Source of the DNA: a virus
Length of the DNA stretch: 45,321 bases
Strand: one strand, 5' to 3'
Virus record (IMG/VR): IMGVR_UViG_3300021136_000017
Coordinates: 1 to 45,321 of that record
Shown here: piece after piece, positions 30,723 to 37,454 of the stretch
How positions within the stretch are numbered: the first letter of the stretch is position 1
How the letters are laid out: every line of letters begins with the position of its first letter
Notes under the pieces: model-generated
What the model was told of the DNA's origin: nothing
What the model saw: only the letters and a program-made list of their open reading frames with translations
The model's database searches: none
Made by a program: the position numbers and the translations under genes

Positions 30723-30910
30723 ATTTCTAATTTTTTGTAGTCTCTTCTTAGCTTTTCTATTTCTTGTTTAACTTCTTCTCAGTATTTCCTACAAGTAGAT
30801 GGTAATAATTTTCTAAATCCATCTAATATTTCATCTACTACCCATTCTGCATAATGTGTATAACCGTCAAACTTATTTATTAATTCTAACGCTTTTTCTT
30901 TAGGACTCAT
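30719..30910 (-). pseudogene. Small phage gene interrupted by one in-frame TGA
   Basis: ATG 30910 begins MSPKEKALELINKFDGY, continues to RKY, then TGA at 30779-30781 (codon 44), and the same frame goes on EEVKQEIEKLRRDYKKLEI to a TGA at 30719. In the related short phage proteins I remember, this position is Trp (Y-W-(Q/E)-(E/D)-V-K-Q-E-I), so TGG to TGA is a single change. The far stop still overlaps the next start as ATGA, which shows that the original gene was full length. TGA is used as a true stop elsewhere here, so a nonsense mutation is the simplest reading; Trp readthrough is possible. Confidence 0.6.
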
Positions 30911-31002
30911 AACTTTTTGTTTTTATTATCATGCTTAATTATTAACATTATTAGTAATACTAATATTAACAATAGAGTTGTTTGTGATATTTCTGTTATC
31001 AT
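30907..31002 (-). CDS. 31-residue single-helix membrane peptide
   Basis: ATG at 31002 and TGA at 30907-30909. MITEISQTT precedes a strongly hydrophobic helix (LLLILVLLIMLII) and a basic tail (KHDNKNKKL). The TGA overlaps the ATG of the next gene (ATGA). Position and overlaps support translation. Confidence 0.5.
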   Translation of the reverse strand: MITEISQTTLLLILVLLIMLIIKHDNKNKKL

Positions 31003-31003
31003 G

Positions 31004-31255
31004 CTATACAGTATCTTGTATTTCTTCTGGAATATCTAATTGATCCATGAATTCAGCATCACGTTCTCTACTCAATACTATCATTTCGTAATCATCATCA
31101 CCTATCATGTCAAAAGAAGGATCCGTTTCTAATTCTTTTACTAACATCGCAAGATCCATATCATCTGGCTCTTCTTCGTATAGACATTTATGCTTAAGTT
31201 TCATGTGATTAGTGTCCAACTCTTTAAAACATATAACTGCGTAATTAATTTTCAT
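31004..31255 (-). CDS. Acidic hypothetical protein
   Basis: 83 residues from ATG 31255 (MKINYAVICFKELDTN). The frame runs further up but would overlap the upstream gene by 50 nt. The product is a strand followed by a strongly acidic helical part (EEEPDDMDLAMLVKELE, MIGDDDYEMIV). It ends in TAG. It overlaps the upstream gene by 11 nt. No family recognised. Confidence 0.6.
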   Translation of the reverse strand: MKINYAVICFKELDTNHMKLKHKCLYEEEPDDMDLAMLVKELETDPSFDMIGDDDYEMIVLSRERDAEFMDQLDIPEEIQDTV

Positions 31256-31427
31256 GCTTAATAAATTGTTTATCGTCTTTAACTTCTTTATTTTCAATTT
31301 TAAAACATTTCTTGCATTGTTTTAATGTGTAAGCGTTTTTTTCTCCCGTTGTACTAACAGTAGTAACTTCTAAAAAACCCCAAACATGATCTTTGCATTC
31401 GCCTTTGGTTTTACGTACTTGAAACAT
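31245..31427 (-). CDS. Small protein with Cys pair (zinc-binding-like)
   Basis: 60 residues: GECKDHVWGFLEV, a polar strand, then LKQCKKCFKIENKEV. The C-x-x-C pair plus the earlier Cys and His (C-K-D-H) would make one zinc site. Overlaps the next gene by 11 nt. No family recognised. Confidence 0.6.
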   Translation of the reverse strand: MFQVRKTKGECKDHVWGFLEVTTVSTTGEKNAYTLKQCKKCFKIENKEVKDDKQFIKHEN

Positions 31428-31428
31428 A

Positions 31429-31782
31429 TTATAGGTAATTTTTTAAACTGTGTACTACTTGTTTAAAGAGAAAATCTTTAGATCTTTGTTCTATTGGTAA
31501 CTCATCATAGGGTACGAAGCAAGGATGTTCTTTCTTATCAGCGTCTTTAATTGGTCCGTATTTCCATCCATCCGCTTGCTTTTGCTTTAACCAGCTGTCA
31601 TGAGACGCTGAAGGACTAGCGTTTGGATTGACTAAATGAAATTCAACTCCTTTGATTGCAGAAGATTTCTGCCATTCTGGTGCATCTGTCCATTTTGGTT
31701 GACTATTATCTCCGATACTTTCACAAAATGCTTTATTAATTTCGTGCGCTACTTGAGCGATCTGTGCTACAGACATGTCCAT
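31429..31782 (-). CDS. RyR-domain protein
   Basis: 117 residues covering a full RyR domain: IAQVAHEINKAFCESIGD, WTDAPEWQKSSAIKGVEFHL, SASHDSWLKQKQADGWKYG and EHPCFVPYDELPIEQRSKD. These blocks are the classical signature, with the W-x-x-x-K-x-x-x-G-W-x-Y-G core. The domain is found in ryanodine receptors and in many phage proteins, where it is thought to bind nucleotide-like ligands. The phage role is unknown. Stop and next start are 1 nt apart. Confidence 0.85.
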   Translation of the reverse strand: MDMSVAQIAQVAHEINKAFCESIGDNSQPKWTDAPEWQKSSAIKGVEFHLVNPNASPSASHDSWLKQKQADGWKYGPIKDADKKEHPCFVPYDELPIEQRSKDFLFKQVVHSLKNYL

Positions 31783-31791
31783 GGTTATATA

Positions 31792-32436
31792 TTATTTATT
31801 TTTTGTTTTACCCATTTTTTTGTTAGATATTTTTGGCATTCCCCATGCACCTGGAGGGGTAGGTTCTATACGATCAATAAAATTGTATTCTTGTGCAGAA
31901 TCTGCTAGAGGTTTAATTTGTTCTCTAAGAGGATTCACTGGTTCTCCATTTTCAAATGTTTGTAGAATTGGTTCTACTTCTTTAATTTGTTCTGTTGTAG
32001 TGTCATATACAACTGGTTGAGGAATCGGTGCAACATTTTGTACAGGTATATAATCATTATTATTTAACTCTGGCATTAAATCTGCGTCCTTTTTATTATT
32101 ATCTTCTGTAATTAGTTCTGAGTAATAGTAAATAGTTATAGGTATAATAGGAGAAATAACTACCATTGACCAGAATTCTAATGTGAATCCAACTTGAATC
32201 CAATAGTATAATAGATTAATCAATGTAGAAACAACCGCAAAAAATACAGCTGTTCTTATTTTAGCTTCCATCGTAAAGATGAAGATACTTGTTTCTAAAC
32301 TAACAGCAAAAACATAAGACATAAGAAAGTCCCATTGATTACCTTTTGTTCGAGATATATTCTCAAATACCCATGCAGCATGAGTAACTTGCGTTAATAA
32401 CGCGAATACAATTACAAATCTTACTAACCTTATCAT
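31792..32436 (-). CDS. Membrane protein with cytoplasmic tail
   Basis: 214 residues. Four hydrophobic helices are visible in the first 110 residues (about 2-22, 38-56, 60-82, 86-107), then a ~105-residue polar tail with VQNVAPIPQPVVYDTT and a basic end (MPKISNKKMGKTKNK). A polytopic inner-membrane protein with an exposed tail. It reminds me of uncharacterised membrane proteins in Bacteroidota phages. Unknown function. Confidence 0.65.
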   Translation of the reverse strand: MIRLVRFVIVFALLTQVTHAAWVFENISRTKGNQWDFLMSYVFAVSLETSIFIFTMEAKIRTAVFFAVVSTLINLLYYWIQVGFTLEFWSMVVISPIIPITIYYYSELITEDNNKKDADLMPELNNNDYIPVQNVAPIPQPVVYDTTTEQIKEVEPILQTFENGEPVNPLREQIKPLADSAQEYNFIDRIEPTPPGAWGMPKISNKKMGKTKNK

Positions 32437-32453
32437 AATTTATTGTTTATTAT

Positions 32454-32738
32454 TTATTTTAAATGTTTCCAAAATTGATACCACTTTTTTTTCTTGATTG
32501 ATTTACAATCAGAAAATGAATTATTTGAAAAATCAACTTTATTTAAGTATTTTGAAGTTAATACATTTAAACAAACTTCGTGATATTCTTCTGGTATACC
32601 TTCGAAATCTGTTTGAATATTAACTATCATATCTATAGGTCCATCTAATGTATTGATCACAAAGTATTCTTTTAATTGTACTATTGTCGCTGATTTAACA
32701 CTAATATGATCTTTACCTAATTCATAGTTATCGGGCAT
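32454..32738 (-). CDS. Hypothetical protein
   Basis: 94 residues, beta-rich start (YFVINTLDGPIDMIVNIQ), helix, and a basic aromatic end (IKKKKWYQFWKHLK) that could associate with membranes or nucleic acid. It lies 17 nt before the 32436 gene. No family recognised. Confidence 0.6.
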   Translation of the reverse strand: MPDNYELGKDHISVKSATIVQLKEYFVINTLDGPIDMIVNIQTDFEGIPEEYHEVCLNVLTSKYLNKVDFSNNSFSDCKSIKKKKWYQFWKHLK

Positions 32739-32781
32739 ATCTTCTTAATTTCTAATTAAAAATAACAAATCTTTTGATTAA

Positions 32782-33099
32782 TTAGATATTTAAATCATCA
32801 GTGCGAGTAGGTTCTGAGAATTCAGGTGGAATTTGACTAAATGTTGAGTCTTCAAATTGACTATAATTAGGTTTAAATTTATCGTCATTAGAATCATCTA
32901 AAACAGGTAAATTTGCAACCATTTGATATGCATCAACTAATTTATTTAATGCTTCCTCAATAAAATCTGAGAGCTCAGGGTGATGTTTTGAAACAGGATG
33001 CTTATATACATAGCTATCGATCATGTCTGTGAATATAGCTAATCTATCCAATATTTCGTGATAATGATAACTGTCGAGTGGAATGTTTTTTTCTCTCAT
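32782..33099 (-). CDS. Hypothetical helical protein
   Basis: 105 residues: MREKNIPLDSYHYHEILDRL, TDMIDSYVYKHPVSKHHPEL and FIEEALNKLVDAYQM, then a disordered acidic tail with SQIPPEFSEPTRTDD. The phrase with H-P-(E/S) and 'D-F-I-E-E-A' is typical of helical phage hypotheticals. It overlaps the upstream gene by 56 nt, which is more than usual here. Confidence 0.6.
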   Translation of the reverse strand: MREKNIPLDSYHYHEILDRLAIFTDMIDSYVYKHPVSKHHPELSDFIEEALNKLVDAYQMVANLPVLDDSNDDKFKPNYSQFEDSTFSQIPPEFSEPTRTDDLNI

Positions 33100-33250
33100 T
33101 ACTTTTTTTTACTAGTGATCTTAATTTAGGTGATAACTTATGTTTTCTAAATTCACCTACTTTATATGATACTTTCCACCACCTTTTACGTATACTTACT
33201 CGCATAATCCACGAGGTTACATATAGTAAAATTGTATAGAAAATTTTCAT
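33044..33250 (-). CDS. Small membrane-anchored basic protein
   Basis: 68 residues from ATG 33250 (MKIFYTILLYVTSW), with one N-terminal hydrophobic helix followed by a strongly basic body (RKRWWKVSYKVGEFRKHKL). The end overlaps the next gene by 56 nt, so the last residues may be less constrained. No family recognised. Confidence 0.45.
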   Translation of the reverse strand: MKIFYTILLYVTSWIMRVSIRKRWWKVSYKVGEFRKHKLSPKLRSLVKKSNERKKHSTRQLSLSRNIG

Positions 33251-33252
33251 TT

Positions 33253-33489
33253 CTAATAGTAAGATTTTTCTATGCACCTTTCCAATCTTGCTTGAAGGCT
33301 GGCGATTTTAGATTGAGCTTCTATTAAATCGTTATTTACAGTAACGCTTGATTCTTTTTCTATTATGTTGGCAATTATATTTACAATTTCTCGAGGTCCA
33401 AACTGTGTTTTCCAATCTAATATTTCGCATATTTCATCTACTTGTTTCATGTAAATGTCGTACAGTTCTTCTCTTTTTACGCTAATCAT
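33253..33489 (-). CDS. Hypothetical helical protein
   Basis: 78 residues from ATG 33489 (MISVKREELYDIYMKQVD); an upstream ATG at 33513 would overlap denV more. LDWKTQFGPREIVNIIANII and a coiled-coil end (LIEAQSKIASLQARLERCI) suggest an elongated helical protein. It overlaps the denV stop by 8 nt. No family recognised. Confidence 0.6.
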   Translation of the reverse strand: MISVKREELYDIYMKQVDEICEILDWKTQFGPREIVNIIANIIEKESSVTVNNDLIEAQSKIASLQARLERCIEKSYY

Positions 33490-33895
33490 ACAGTAATTGT
33501 TTGTATTGATCAAATGTTATTAGTTCCCCTCGATATCTTATATTCTTCATGGTTAATGCTCGTTCTAATATCCTTTGTCGAATTAATTCTTTGGATATTT
33601 CTGTTGCTTCCCATGGGTTATATAAATATCTTTTAGATTCTAAAATTTCTGAATCAAACTCCATTTTAGGTTTAAATCCTCTATCTAATATCTCTTGTCT
33701 TAATGAATTAAATCTTTCGTGGGTGTATTGTAACTTATTAAAGAAAAATTTTACGTGACCATTCCCTAATGTAAACTCTTTAGGAGCTTTCTCATCATGT
33801 TTTGCCAATTTAAATACTCGTAATATCTCTCTATATTCTGCAATCAAATGAGAATCACACAATTTATTTGGAGGTATCGTATTTATTCGAGTCAT
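33482..33895 (-). CDS. denV: Pyrimidine dimer DNA glycosylase / endonuclease V
   Basis: 137 residues aligning along its length with T4 DenV. It starts MTRINTIPPNKLCDSHLIAEYREILRV in two parts: catalytic Thr2 (the amine nucleophile after Met removal), Arg3, His16, Arg22 and Glu23 stand at the same positions as in T4. Then comes LGNGHVKFFFNKL, the equivalent of the T4 LGAGHVTFFYDKL. The enzyme excises UV photodimers by glycosylase plus AP-lyase action. T4 DenV is 138 residues. The C-terminal third has diverged. Overlaps its neighbours on both sides. Confidence 0.95.
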   Translation of the reverse strand: MTRINTIPPNKLCDSHLIAEYREILRVFKLAKHDEKAPKEFTLGNGHVKFFFNKLQYTHERFNSLRQEILDRGFKPKMEFDSEILESKRYLYNPWEATEISKELIRQRILERALTMKNIRYRGELITFDQYKQLLYD

Positions 33896-34046
33896 ATATA
33901 TCTGTTATGGATATTTTAGGAATTCTATCCCAATGTCTAACAATGTGCATTTGTTTATTACAACTTTTGCATTTATATTTTTCATGTCTATACAAACGAT
34001 CTTTATTAGAATATACAGCGATCTCTATCCATTCATGTACATGCAA
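33864..34046 (-). CDS. Small protein with CxxC, possibly zinc-binding (TTG start)
   Basis: About 60 residues if translation begins at the TTG at 34046 (HVHEWIEIAVYSNKDRLYRH, then YKCKSCNKQMHIVRHW). An ATG at 34142 would overlap the upstream gene by 86 nt. The C-x-x-C with flanking His residues resembles small phage zinc proteins. It overlaps the denV start by 32 nt. The start is uncertain. Confidence 0.5.
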   Translation of the reverse strand: MHVHEWIEIAVYSNKDRLYRHEKYKCKSCNKQMHIVRHWDRIPKISITDIYDSNKYDTSK

Positions 34047-34056
34047 TATATCTTCT

Positions 34057-34779
34057 CTAATCCTTTTTAGCTTTTTTCCTAGTAGGAGTGGGTTTATCTT
34101 TAGTAACAGATTTCTTTTTAGGTTCGCTATTAGATTTTTCATTCTGTTTTTTTGTTTTTGATTTGCTTTTCTTTTTAGACTCTAAAATCTCATTTGTAAC
34201 TCGAGATACTTCTTCTTTTAATTCGCTATTTTGTAGATTATCATTTACAGATTGAACTACATTTATTAAATGAGCACGACGTTGTTCTTCATATTTGTGT
34301 TCTAAATAAGCAGCTTCTATTTCTTCTTCCTCTTTTCTACGAGCAGCTTCATCTTCAAGATCTTTTCTTAATTGTTCTATTTTTTTAGCAGCCTCTTGTG
34401 CGTCAACTTGACGAGTTTCTAACTCTTTAGATATATCAGTTTTCACCTTCGGTATTTCTGGGTACCAATACGCTCTGAGCTCGTCCTCGTCGAACGTCAT
34501 AAGATTGTTGGCAACTTTCTCTTTGTCTGGTAAAGATTCTAAATAATCAGACAAACTATTTATTGACTTACTTTTTTTCTTAATACTATGTAAAAATTTA
34601 GAAGCTTCACTTACTCTTTTAGTGTGTTTACAATCATCTATATTTTTAATACTACTTCTTATTTGAAGTCTTTCAATTTCTAAACGATTAGAAAAAATAG
34701 AAAAAATATTTTCGTAATAGAAAATAATTAATTGTGCTTTTAATTTTTGAATTAAATTAATTTTAAATTTTGTTTTCAT
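34057..34779 (-). CDS. Charged coiled-coil protein containing a duplicated segment
   Basis: 240 residues: basic N terminus, helical region, then EKVANNLMTFDE, DELRAYWYPE, a Lys/Glu-rich coiled coil (~125-200) and a Lys-rich tail with KSKTKKQNEK. The middle segment is nearly the same, in protein and in DNA (blocks at 34463-34477, 34487-34505, 34507-34522), as part of the 23479-23877 gene, and looks inserted. The tail resembles a nucleic-acid-binding tail. Function unknown. Confidence 0.65.
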   Translation of the reverse strand: MKTKFKINLIQKLKAQLIIFYYENIFSIFSNRLEIERLQIRSSIKNIDDCKHTKRVSEASKFLHSIKKKSKSINSLSDYLESLPDKEKVANNLMTFDEDELRAYWYPEIPKVKTDISKELETRQVDAQEAAKKIEQLRKDLEDEAARRKEEEEIEAAYLEHKYEEQRRAHLINVVQSVNDNLQNSELKEEVSRVTNEILESKKKSKSKTKKQNEKSNSEPKKKSVTKDKPTPTRKKAKKD

Positions 34780-34782
34780 TTT

Positions 34783-34974
34783 TTATTTAATTGGATTGTA
34801 CATTTTAAAACCTGACAAGAGGTTTATTTCTTTTATTATTGGATTAAGTGATTGTTTCCAAATTAAAACTTCTTTCTTTTGTCTTCCGTCAGGTTTTTTA
34901 TCGAACAATTCTTCTATTTCTAGAATAAGATGACCAACGGGTTTTCCACTCTTACTTAGTTTTTGTTTTGCCAC
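34783..34974 (-). CDS. Small basic hypothetical protein
   Basis: 63 residues: MAKQKLSKSGKPVGHLILEI, EELFDKKPDGRQKKEVLIW and a Pro/Ile-rich end. Strongly basic start. It lies 3 nt before the 34779 gene and overlaps the upstream gene by 23 nt. No family recognised. Confidence 0.6.
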   Translation of the reverse strand: MAKQKLSKSGKPVGHLILEIEELFDKKPDGRQKKEVLIWKQSLNPIIKEINLLSGFKMYNPIK

Positions 34975-35230
34975 GTTTTAATTGTTTTTCTGAAATTGTC
35001 ATTGTAGATTGTATAGATATTTCACTAGCTATTTTAATGAGCTTTTTATCTTCTTCATGATTAGGATTCACAACAATTTCTTCCTTTGGTTTAGATACTT
35101 TGTACTCAGATTTTGGTACGTACTTATAATATCCACTTCTAACTTTAGATTCGGCTTCTACATCATCTACTCTAACGATAGTTCCTACCTCCATGTTCTT
35201 TAGCTTTTTAATTGCTTTGATGCACTTCAT
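34952..35230 (-). CDS. Hypothetical basic protein, SH3/KOW-like start
   Basis: 92 residues: a short helix, MEVGTIVRVDDVEAESKVRS then GYYKYVPKSEYKV, followed by a polar, Lys/Glu-rich tail ending GKTKTK. 'V-G-T-I-V-R-V' and the repeated Tyr-Lys suggest a small SH3-like domain; such proteins are common in Bacteroidota phages. Overlaps the next gene by 23 nt. Confidence 0.6.
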   Translation of the reverse strand: MKCIKAIKKLKNMEVGTIVRVDDVEAESKVRSGYYKYVPKSEYKVSKPKEEIVVNPNHEEDKKLIKIASEISIQSTMTISEKQLKRGKTKTK

Positions 35231-35246
35231 TGGTTTATTTTTTGGT

Positions 35247-35513
35247 TTAAAATTTCTTTGCTATTTCTATAATGGCCAATTCGTCTTCTTTTGATAAACG
35301 ATTCCATTTTTTGTGTAATTTATTTAATGCGTCTTCAAATTCTGATTCTGATACTGACATTTGTTCTGTATATATACGATCACTATCTTTGATATATCCA
35401 TCTTCGATCAAACAATCAATGAGTTCATCAATTTCAGTACCACCACATTCAGATAAAAAATCGTTAATTGATACTTCCATTTCTTCACAAACATCATAAG
35501 TAAAATACGGCAT
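35247..35513 (-). CDS. Acidic hypothetical protein
   Basis: 88 residues, highly acidic and helical: MPYFTYDVCEEMEVSINDFL, ECGGTEIDELIDCLIEDGYI, ALNKLHKKWNRLSKEDE. Overall pI is low; three Cys are present but not in a metal-binding spacing. It resembles small DNA-mimic or adaptor proteins only in charge. No family recognised. Confidence 0.6.
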   Translation of the reverse strand: MPYFTYDVCEEMEVSINDFLSECGGTEIDELIDCLIEDGYIKDSDRIYTEQMSVSESEFEDALNKLHKKWNRLSKEDELAIIEIAKKF

Positions 35514-35524
35514 AATTTTTAATT

Positions 35525-35731
35525 TTAATTTCTTGTTGATTCTATAGCTGACATTATTCTAATAATTGTGTCTTCGTCTTTTACAATTTCACCATCATCA
35601 TCATAAATATCATAACTCATATATTGAGATTCTATGTTGATATCTTCCATCATAGCAACAGTATATTCTGTATTATTTTCAGTATCTTCTACATTATATA
35701 GGAAGTCCCTTTGCATTAGTGTTACTTTCAT
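35525..35731 (-). CDS. Small acidic hypothetical protein
   Basis: 68 residues: MKVTLMQRDFLYNVEDTENN, then MMEDINIESQYMSYDIYDDD and a helical end. Beta-type with acidic patches. It overlaps the upstream 35694-35873 gene by 38 nt. No family recognised. Confidence 0.55.
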   Translation of the reverse strand: MKVTLMQRDFLYNVEDTENNTEYTVAMMEDINIESQYMSYDIYDDDGEIVKDEDTIIRIMSAIESTRN

Positions 35732-35873
35732 GCTCTCTTTTTTCTTTAAGTTTTTTTAATCTATCTATTTTTTTCCAATAAGATTCTCTAACCTTAGCAC
35801 CCAACTCTGAATCGTTGGGTGTTTCTAAGATTAGTTTCATAGGTATCATAAGATGATTAGGTATTTGTATCAT
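35694..35873 (-). CDS. 59-residue hypothetical protein
   Basis: ATG at 35873, TAA at 35694-35696. The product reads MIQIPNHLMIPMKLILETPN, a charged helix (RESYWKKIDRLKKLKEKRE) and a short tail. The frame fits the gap before the 35731 start and shows a protein-like amphipathic helix. It is supported by position but has no known relatives that I can name. Confidence 0.55.
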   Translation of the reverse strand: MIQIPNHLMIPMKLILETPNDSELGAKVRESYWKKIDRLKKLKEKREHESNTNAKGLPI

Positions 35874-35876
35874 ATA

Positions 35877-36215
35877 CTAATAAGAATAAACTGTTGAATC
35901 TAAAAATGATTTTAAATCATTATCCAATTTTGAACGATCAAAGTTTGCTAACGAAGTTCTTAACGTAGCTTTAATAGCCTCTTTCTCGTCTCTATCTTTT
36001 GTTTTAAGATATTCAAAACGTAACTTAGTTACTTCTTGGCGTTTACCTTCCACATACGATTGAGTTTCTTCAAACACTGAACGTTCTGCATTTTGTTGTG
36101 CTTTACCAACAGTTTTTGTGTAGCCAACTCCGAACCATCCAAATGCTAACGAAAGCCCCATTATTAATATTACAAATCCAGCTAAAATTCCTAAACCGAT
36201 AAATACTTGTTTCAT
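35877..36215 (-). CDS. Membrane-anchored helical protein
   Basis: 112 residues. One N-terminal membrane helix (about 5-28, with GWFGVGY just after it) is followed by a soluble charged helical domain (EETQSYVEGKRQEVTKLRFE, KTKDRDEKEAIKATLR). The C terminus is therefore exposed on one side of the membrane. I have a general memory of such proteins in Flavobacteria and their phages; function unknown. It starts 12 nt after the lipoprotein stop. Confidence 0.65.
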   Translation of the reverse strand: MKQVFIGLGILAGFVILIMGLSLAFGWFGVGYTKTVGKAQQNAERSVFEETQSYVEGKRQEVTKLRFEYLKTKDRDEKEAIKATLRTSLANFDRSKLDNDLKSFLDSTVYSY

Positions 36216-36226
36216 ATATTTTTATA

Positions 36227-36721
36227 TTAATTAATTGTTAAAGGAAATGGTGATACTATAACATCAGGTTCAATGTACACTGGATGAGGTTGACCGTCTT
36301 TGTCTAATAATAATACCCATGTTCCTCGTGCATCTGCTGGCATGAATAAACCATTTGGTTCTGCTTGAGGTAAGATTAAACCATATTGACTTCCCTCATG
36401 ATATACTTTCTGTGGGTTCGAATATTGCGTTGCGTAAGGAATACCATAACCAATGCACTTACCAATAAAGATCAATTTACCAGTCATGTTGTTAAACAGA
36501 TATGCGTAATTAATTAACTTGTTATTATCCCTTAATTCGTAAATAGTTTTAAGGTTCTTCTTTTCTTGGTAATTAACAATCGCTGGCATACCAGTCTGTC
36601 TTTGACCTTCTTGTAAGATCTTCTCTTGTTTTTGTCTATCTATTTCATCAGCAGTTGGTTGTTCATACTTACAACTAACTAATGACATTACTAATACTAA
36701 TGCTAATAATACTTTTTTCAT
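36227..36721 (-). CDS. Lipoprotein
   Basis: 164 residues. MKKVLLALVLVMSLVSC is a clear lipoprotein signal with the lipid-bearing Cys at residue 17. After a polar linker (DEIDRQKQEKILQEGQRQ) comes a domain with LKTIYELRDNNKLINYAYLF, GKCIGYGIPYATQYSNP and PADARGTWVLLLDKDGQP. It should sit in the envelope during infection and may act in exclusion of other phages. Starts at a CAAGTTATG leader; the candidate RNA at 36755-36934 lies just upstream. Confidence 0.75.
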   Translation of the reverse strand: MKKVLLALVLVMSLVSCKYEQPTADEIDRQKQEKILQEGQRQTGMPAIVNYQEKKNLKTIYELRDNNKLINYAYLFNNMTGKLIFIGKCIGYGIPYATQYSNPQKVYHEGSQYGLILPQAEPNGLFMPADARGTWVLLLDKDGQPHPVYIEPDVIVSPFPLTIN

Positions 36722-36754
36722 AACTTGTTTTTTATTTTTTTGTTTTATATAATA

Positions 36755-36934
36755 AAAAGTGCCTTTCGTAAATATCCAAATAATACCTAAAATTCGATGA
36801 TGAGTTTTGAAGGTATTAATGATTGCGTTTTGAATCCTTGAATCTTAAACCTTGAAGTTCAGTGACGATATCAATGTCGGAGTTTAATGATGAATTTCAG
36901 CCTACTATTTTTCAATTTACTACTCGGCACTTTT
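36755..36934 (-). ncRNA. Candidate ~180-nt small RNA closed by a 9-bp stem
   Basis: In the 216-nt gap, AAAAGTGCC (36755-36763) and GGCACTTTT (36926-36934) are perfect complements that would close a domain of about 180 nt. An inner stem TAATACCT/AGGTATTA (36781-36788, 36811-36818) is 8 bp. On the minus strand the element ends GGCACTTTTTATT, like a terminator tail. No reading frame of note is present. No known family was recognised, and it could instead be a structured 5' leader of the lipoprotein gene. Confidence 0.45.
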
Positions 36935-36937
36935 AAT

Positions 36938-37390
36938 TTATTCTGTGTATCCTTTCAAATTTGTAGTCGCGTTAAAAGAATCTAATTCTTCTTGCAATGC
37001 TTCAATTTGATCTTGGATTTCTTTTGCTTTGGCCACTTTTTCTGCTTCAGAAAAATCAACTACATAAACAAAAGGCGTTGAATCTGCTCCACGATATGAT
37101 TGTTTTACAACACCTTCAGTTGTATTTAATCTATTGATATATCCTAAATAGGATTTCAATTCACCAATACGAAAGATCTTCTCTCTAATCGGTGCAGATG
37201 TGTTGTGAATCGCAGTCTTTAATTGAATTAAATTCTGCATTTGGGATTCTGCTAATACAGACAACTCTTTTGAATTGTAGTGTTTCTTGCTGTCTTTTTC
37301 TATTGTATTAGAGTTAGCCATCTTTTCTACAGTGGAGTTATACTCTGATACTTTTTTGTTTTTAAGCTTTAGTGCTTTTGCTAATTTCAT
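36938..37390 (-). CDS. DIP1984/septicolysin-like helical protein
   Basis: 150 residues: MKLAKALKLKNKKVSEYN, LIQLKTAIHNTSAPIREKI, GELKSYLGYINRLNTTEGVV and a coiled-coil end (EIQDQIEALQEELDSFNATT). The plan of an initial K-L-A-x-A-L helix, an 'L-x-x-x-I-x-x-T' segment and a coiled-coil end fits the DIP1984-like family, whose role is not known in phages. It starts at an ATAGTTATG leader. Confidence in the family name is modest. Confidence 0.6.
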   Translation of the reverse strand: MKLAKALKLKNKKVSEYNSTVEKMANSNTIEKDSKKHYNSKELSVLAESQMQNLIQLKTAIHNTSAPIREKIFRIGELKSYLGYINRLNTTEGVVKQSYRGADSTPFVYVVDFSEAEKVAKAKEIQDQIEALQEELDSFNATTNLKGYTE

Positions 37391-37454
37391 AACTATATTT
37401 TGATAATTGATTATAAGTAAATATACGTAATCCTTTTGAAATGGTAAAATTTAA

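Noticed and set aside
30719-30910. General recoding of TGA as tryptophan
   Set aside because: TGA serves as a true stop in several genes (for example 18473, 20583, 29153, 30907), so a genome-wide code change is not supported.
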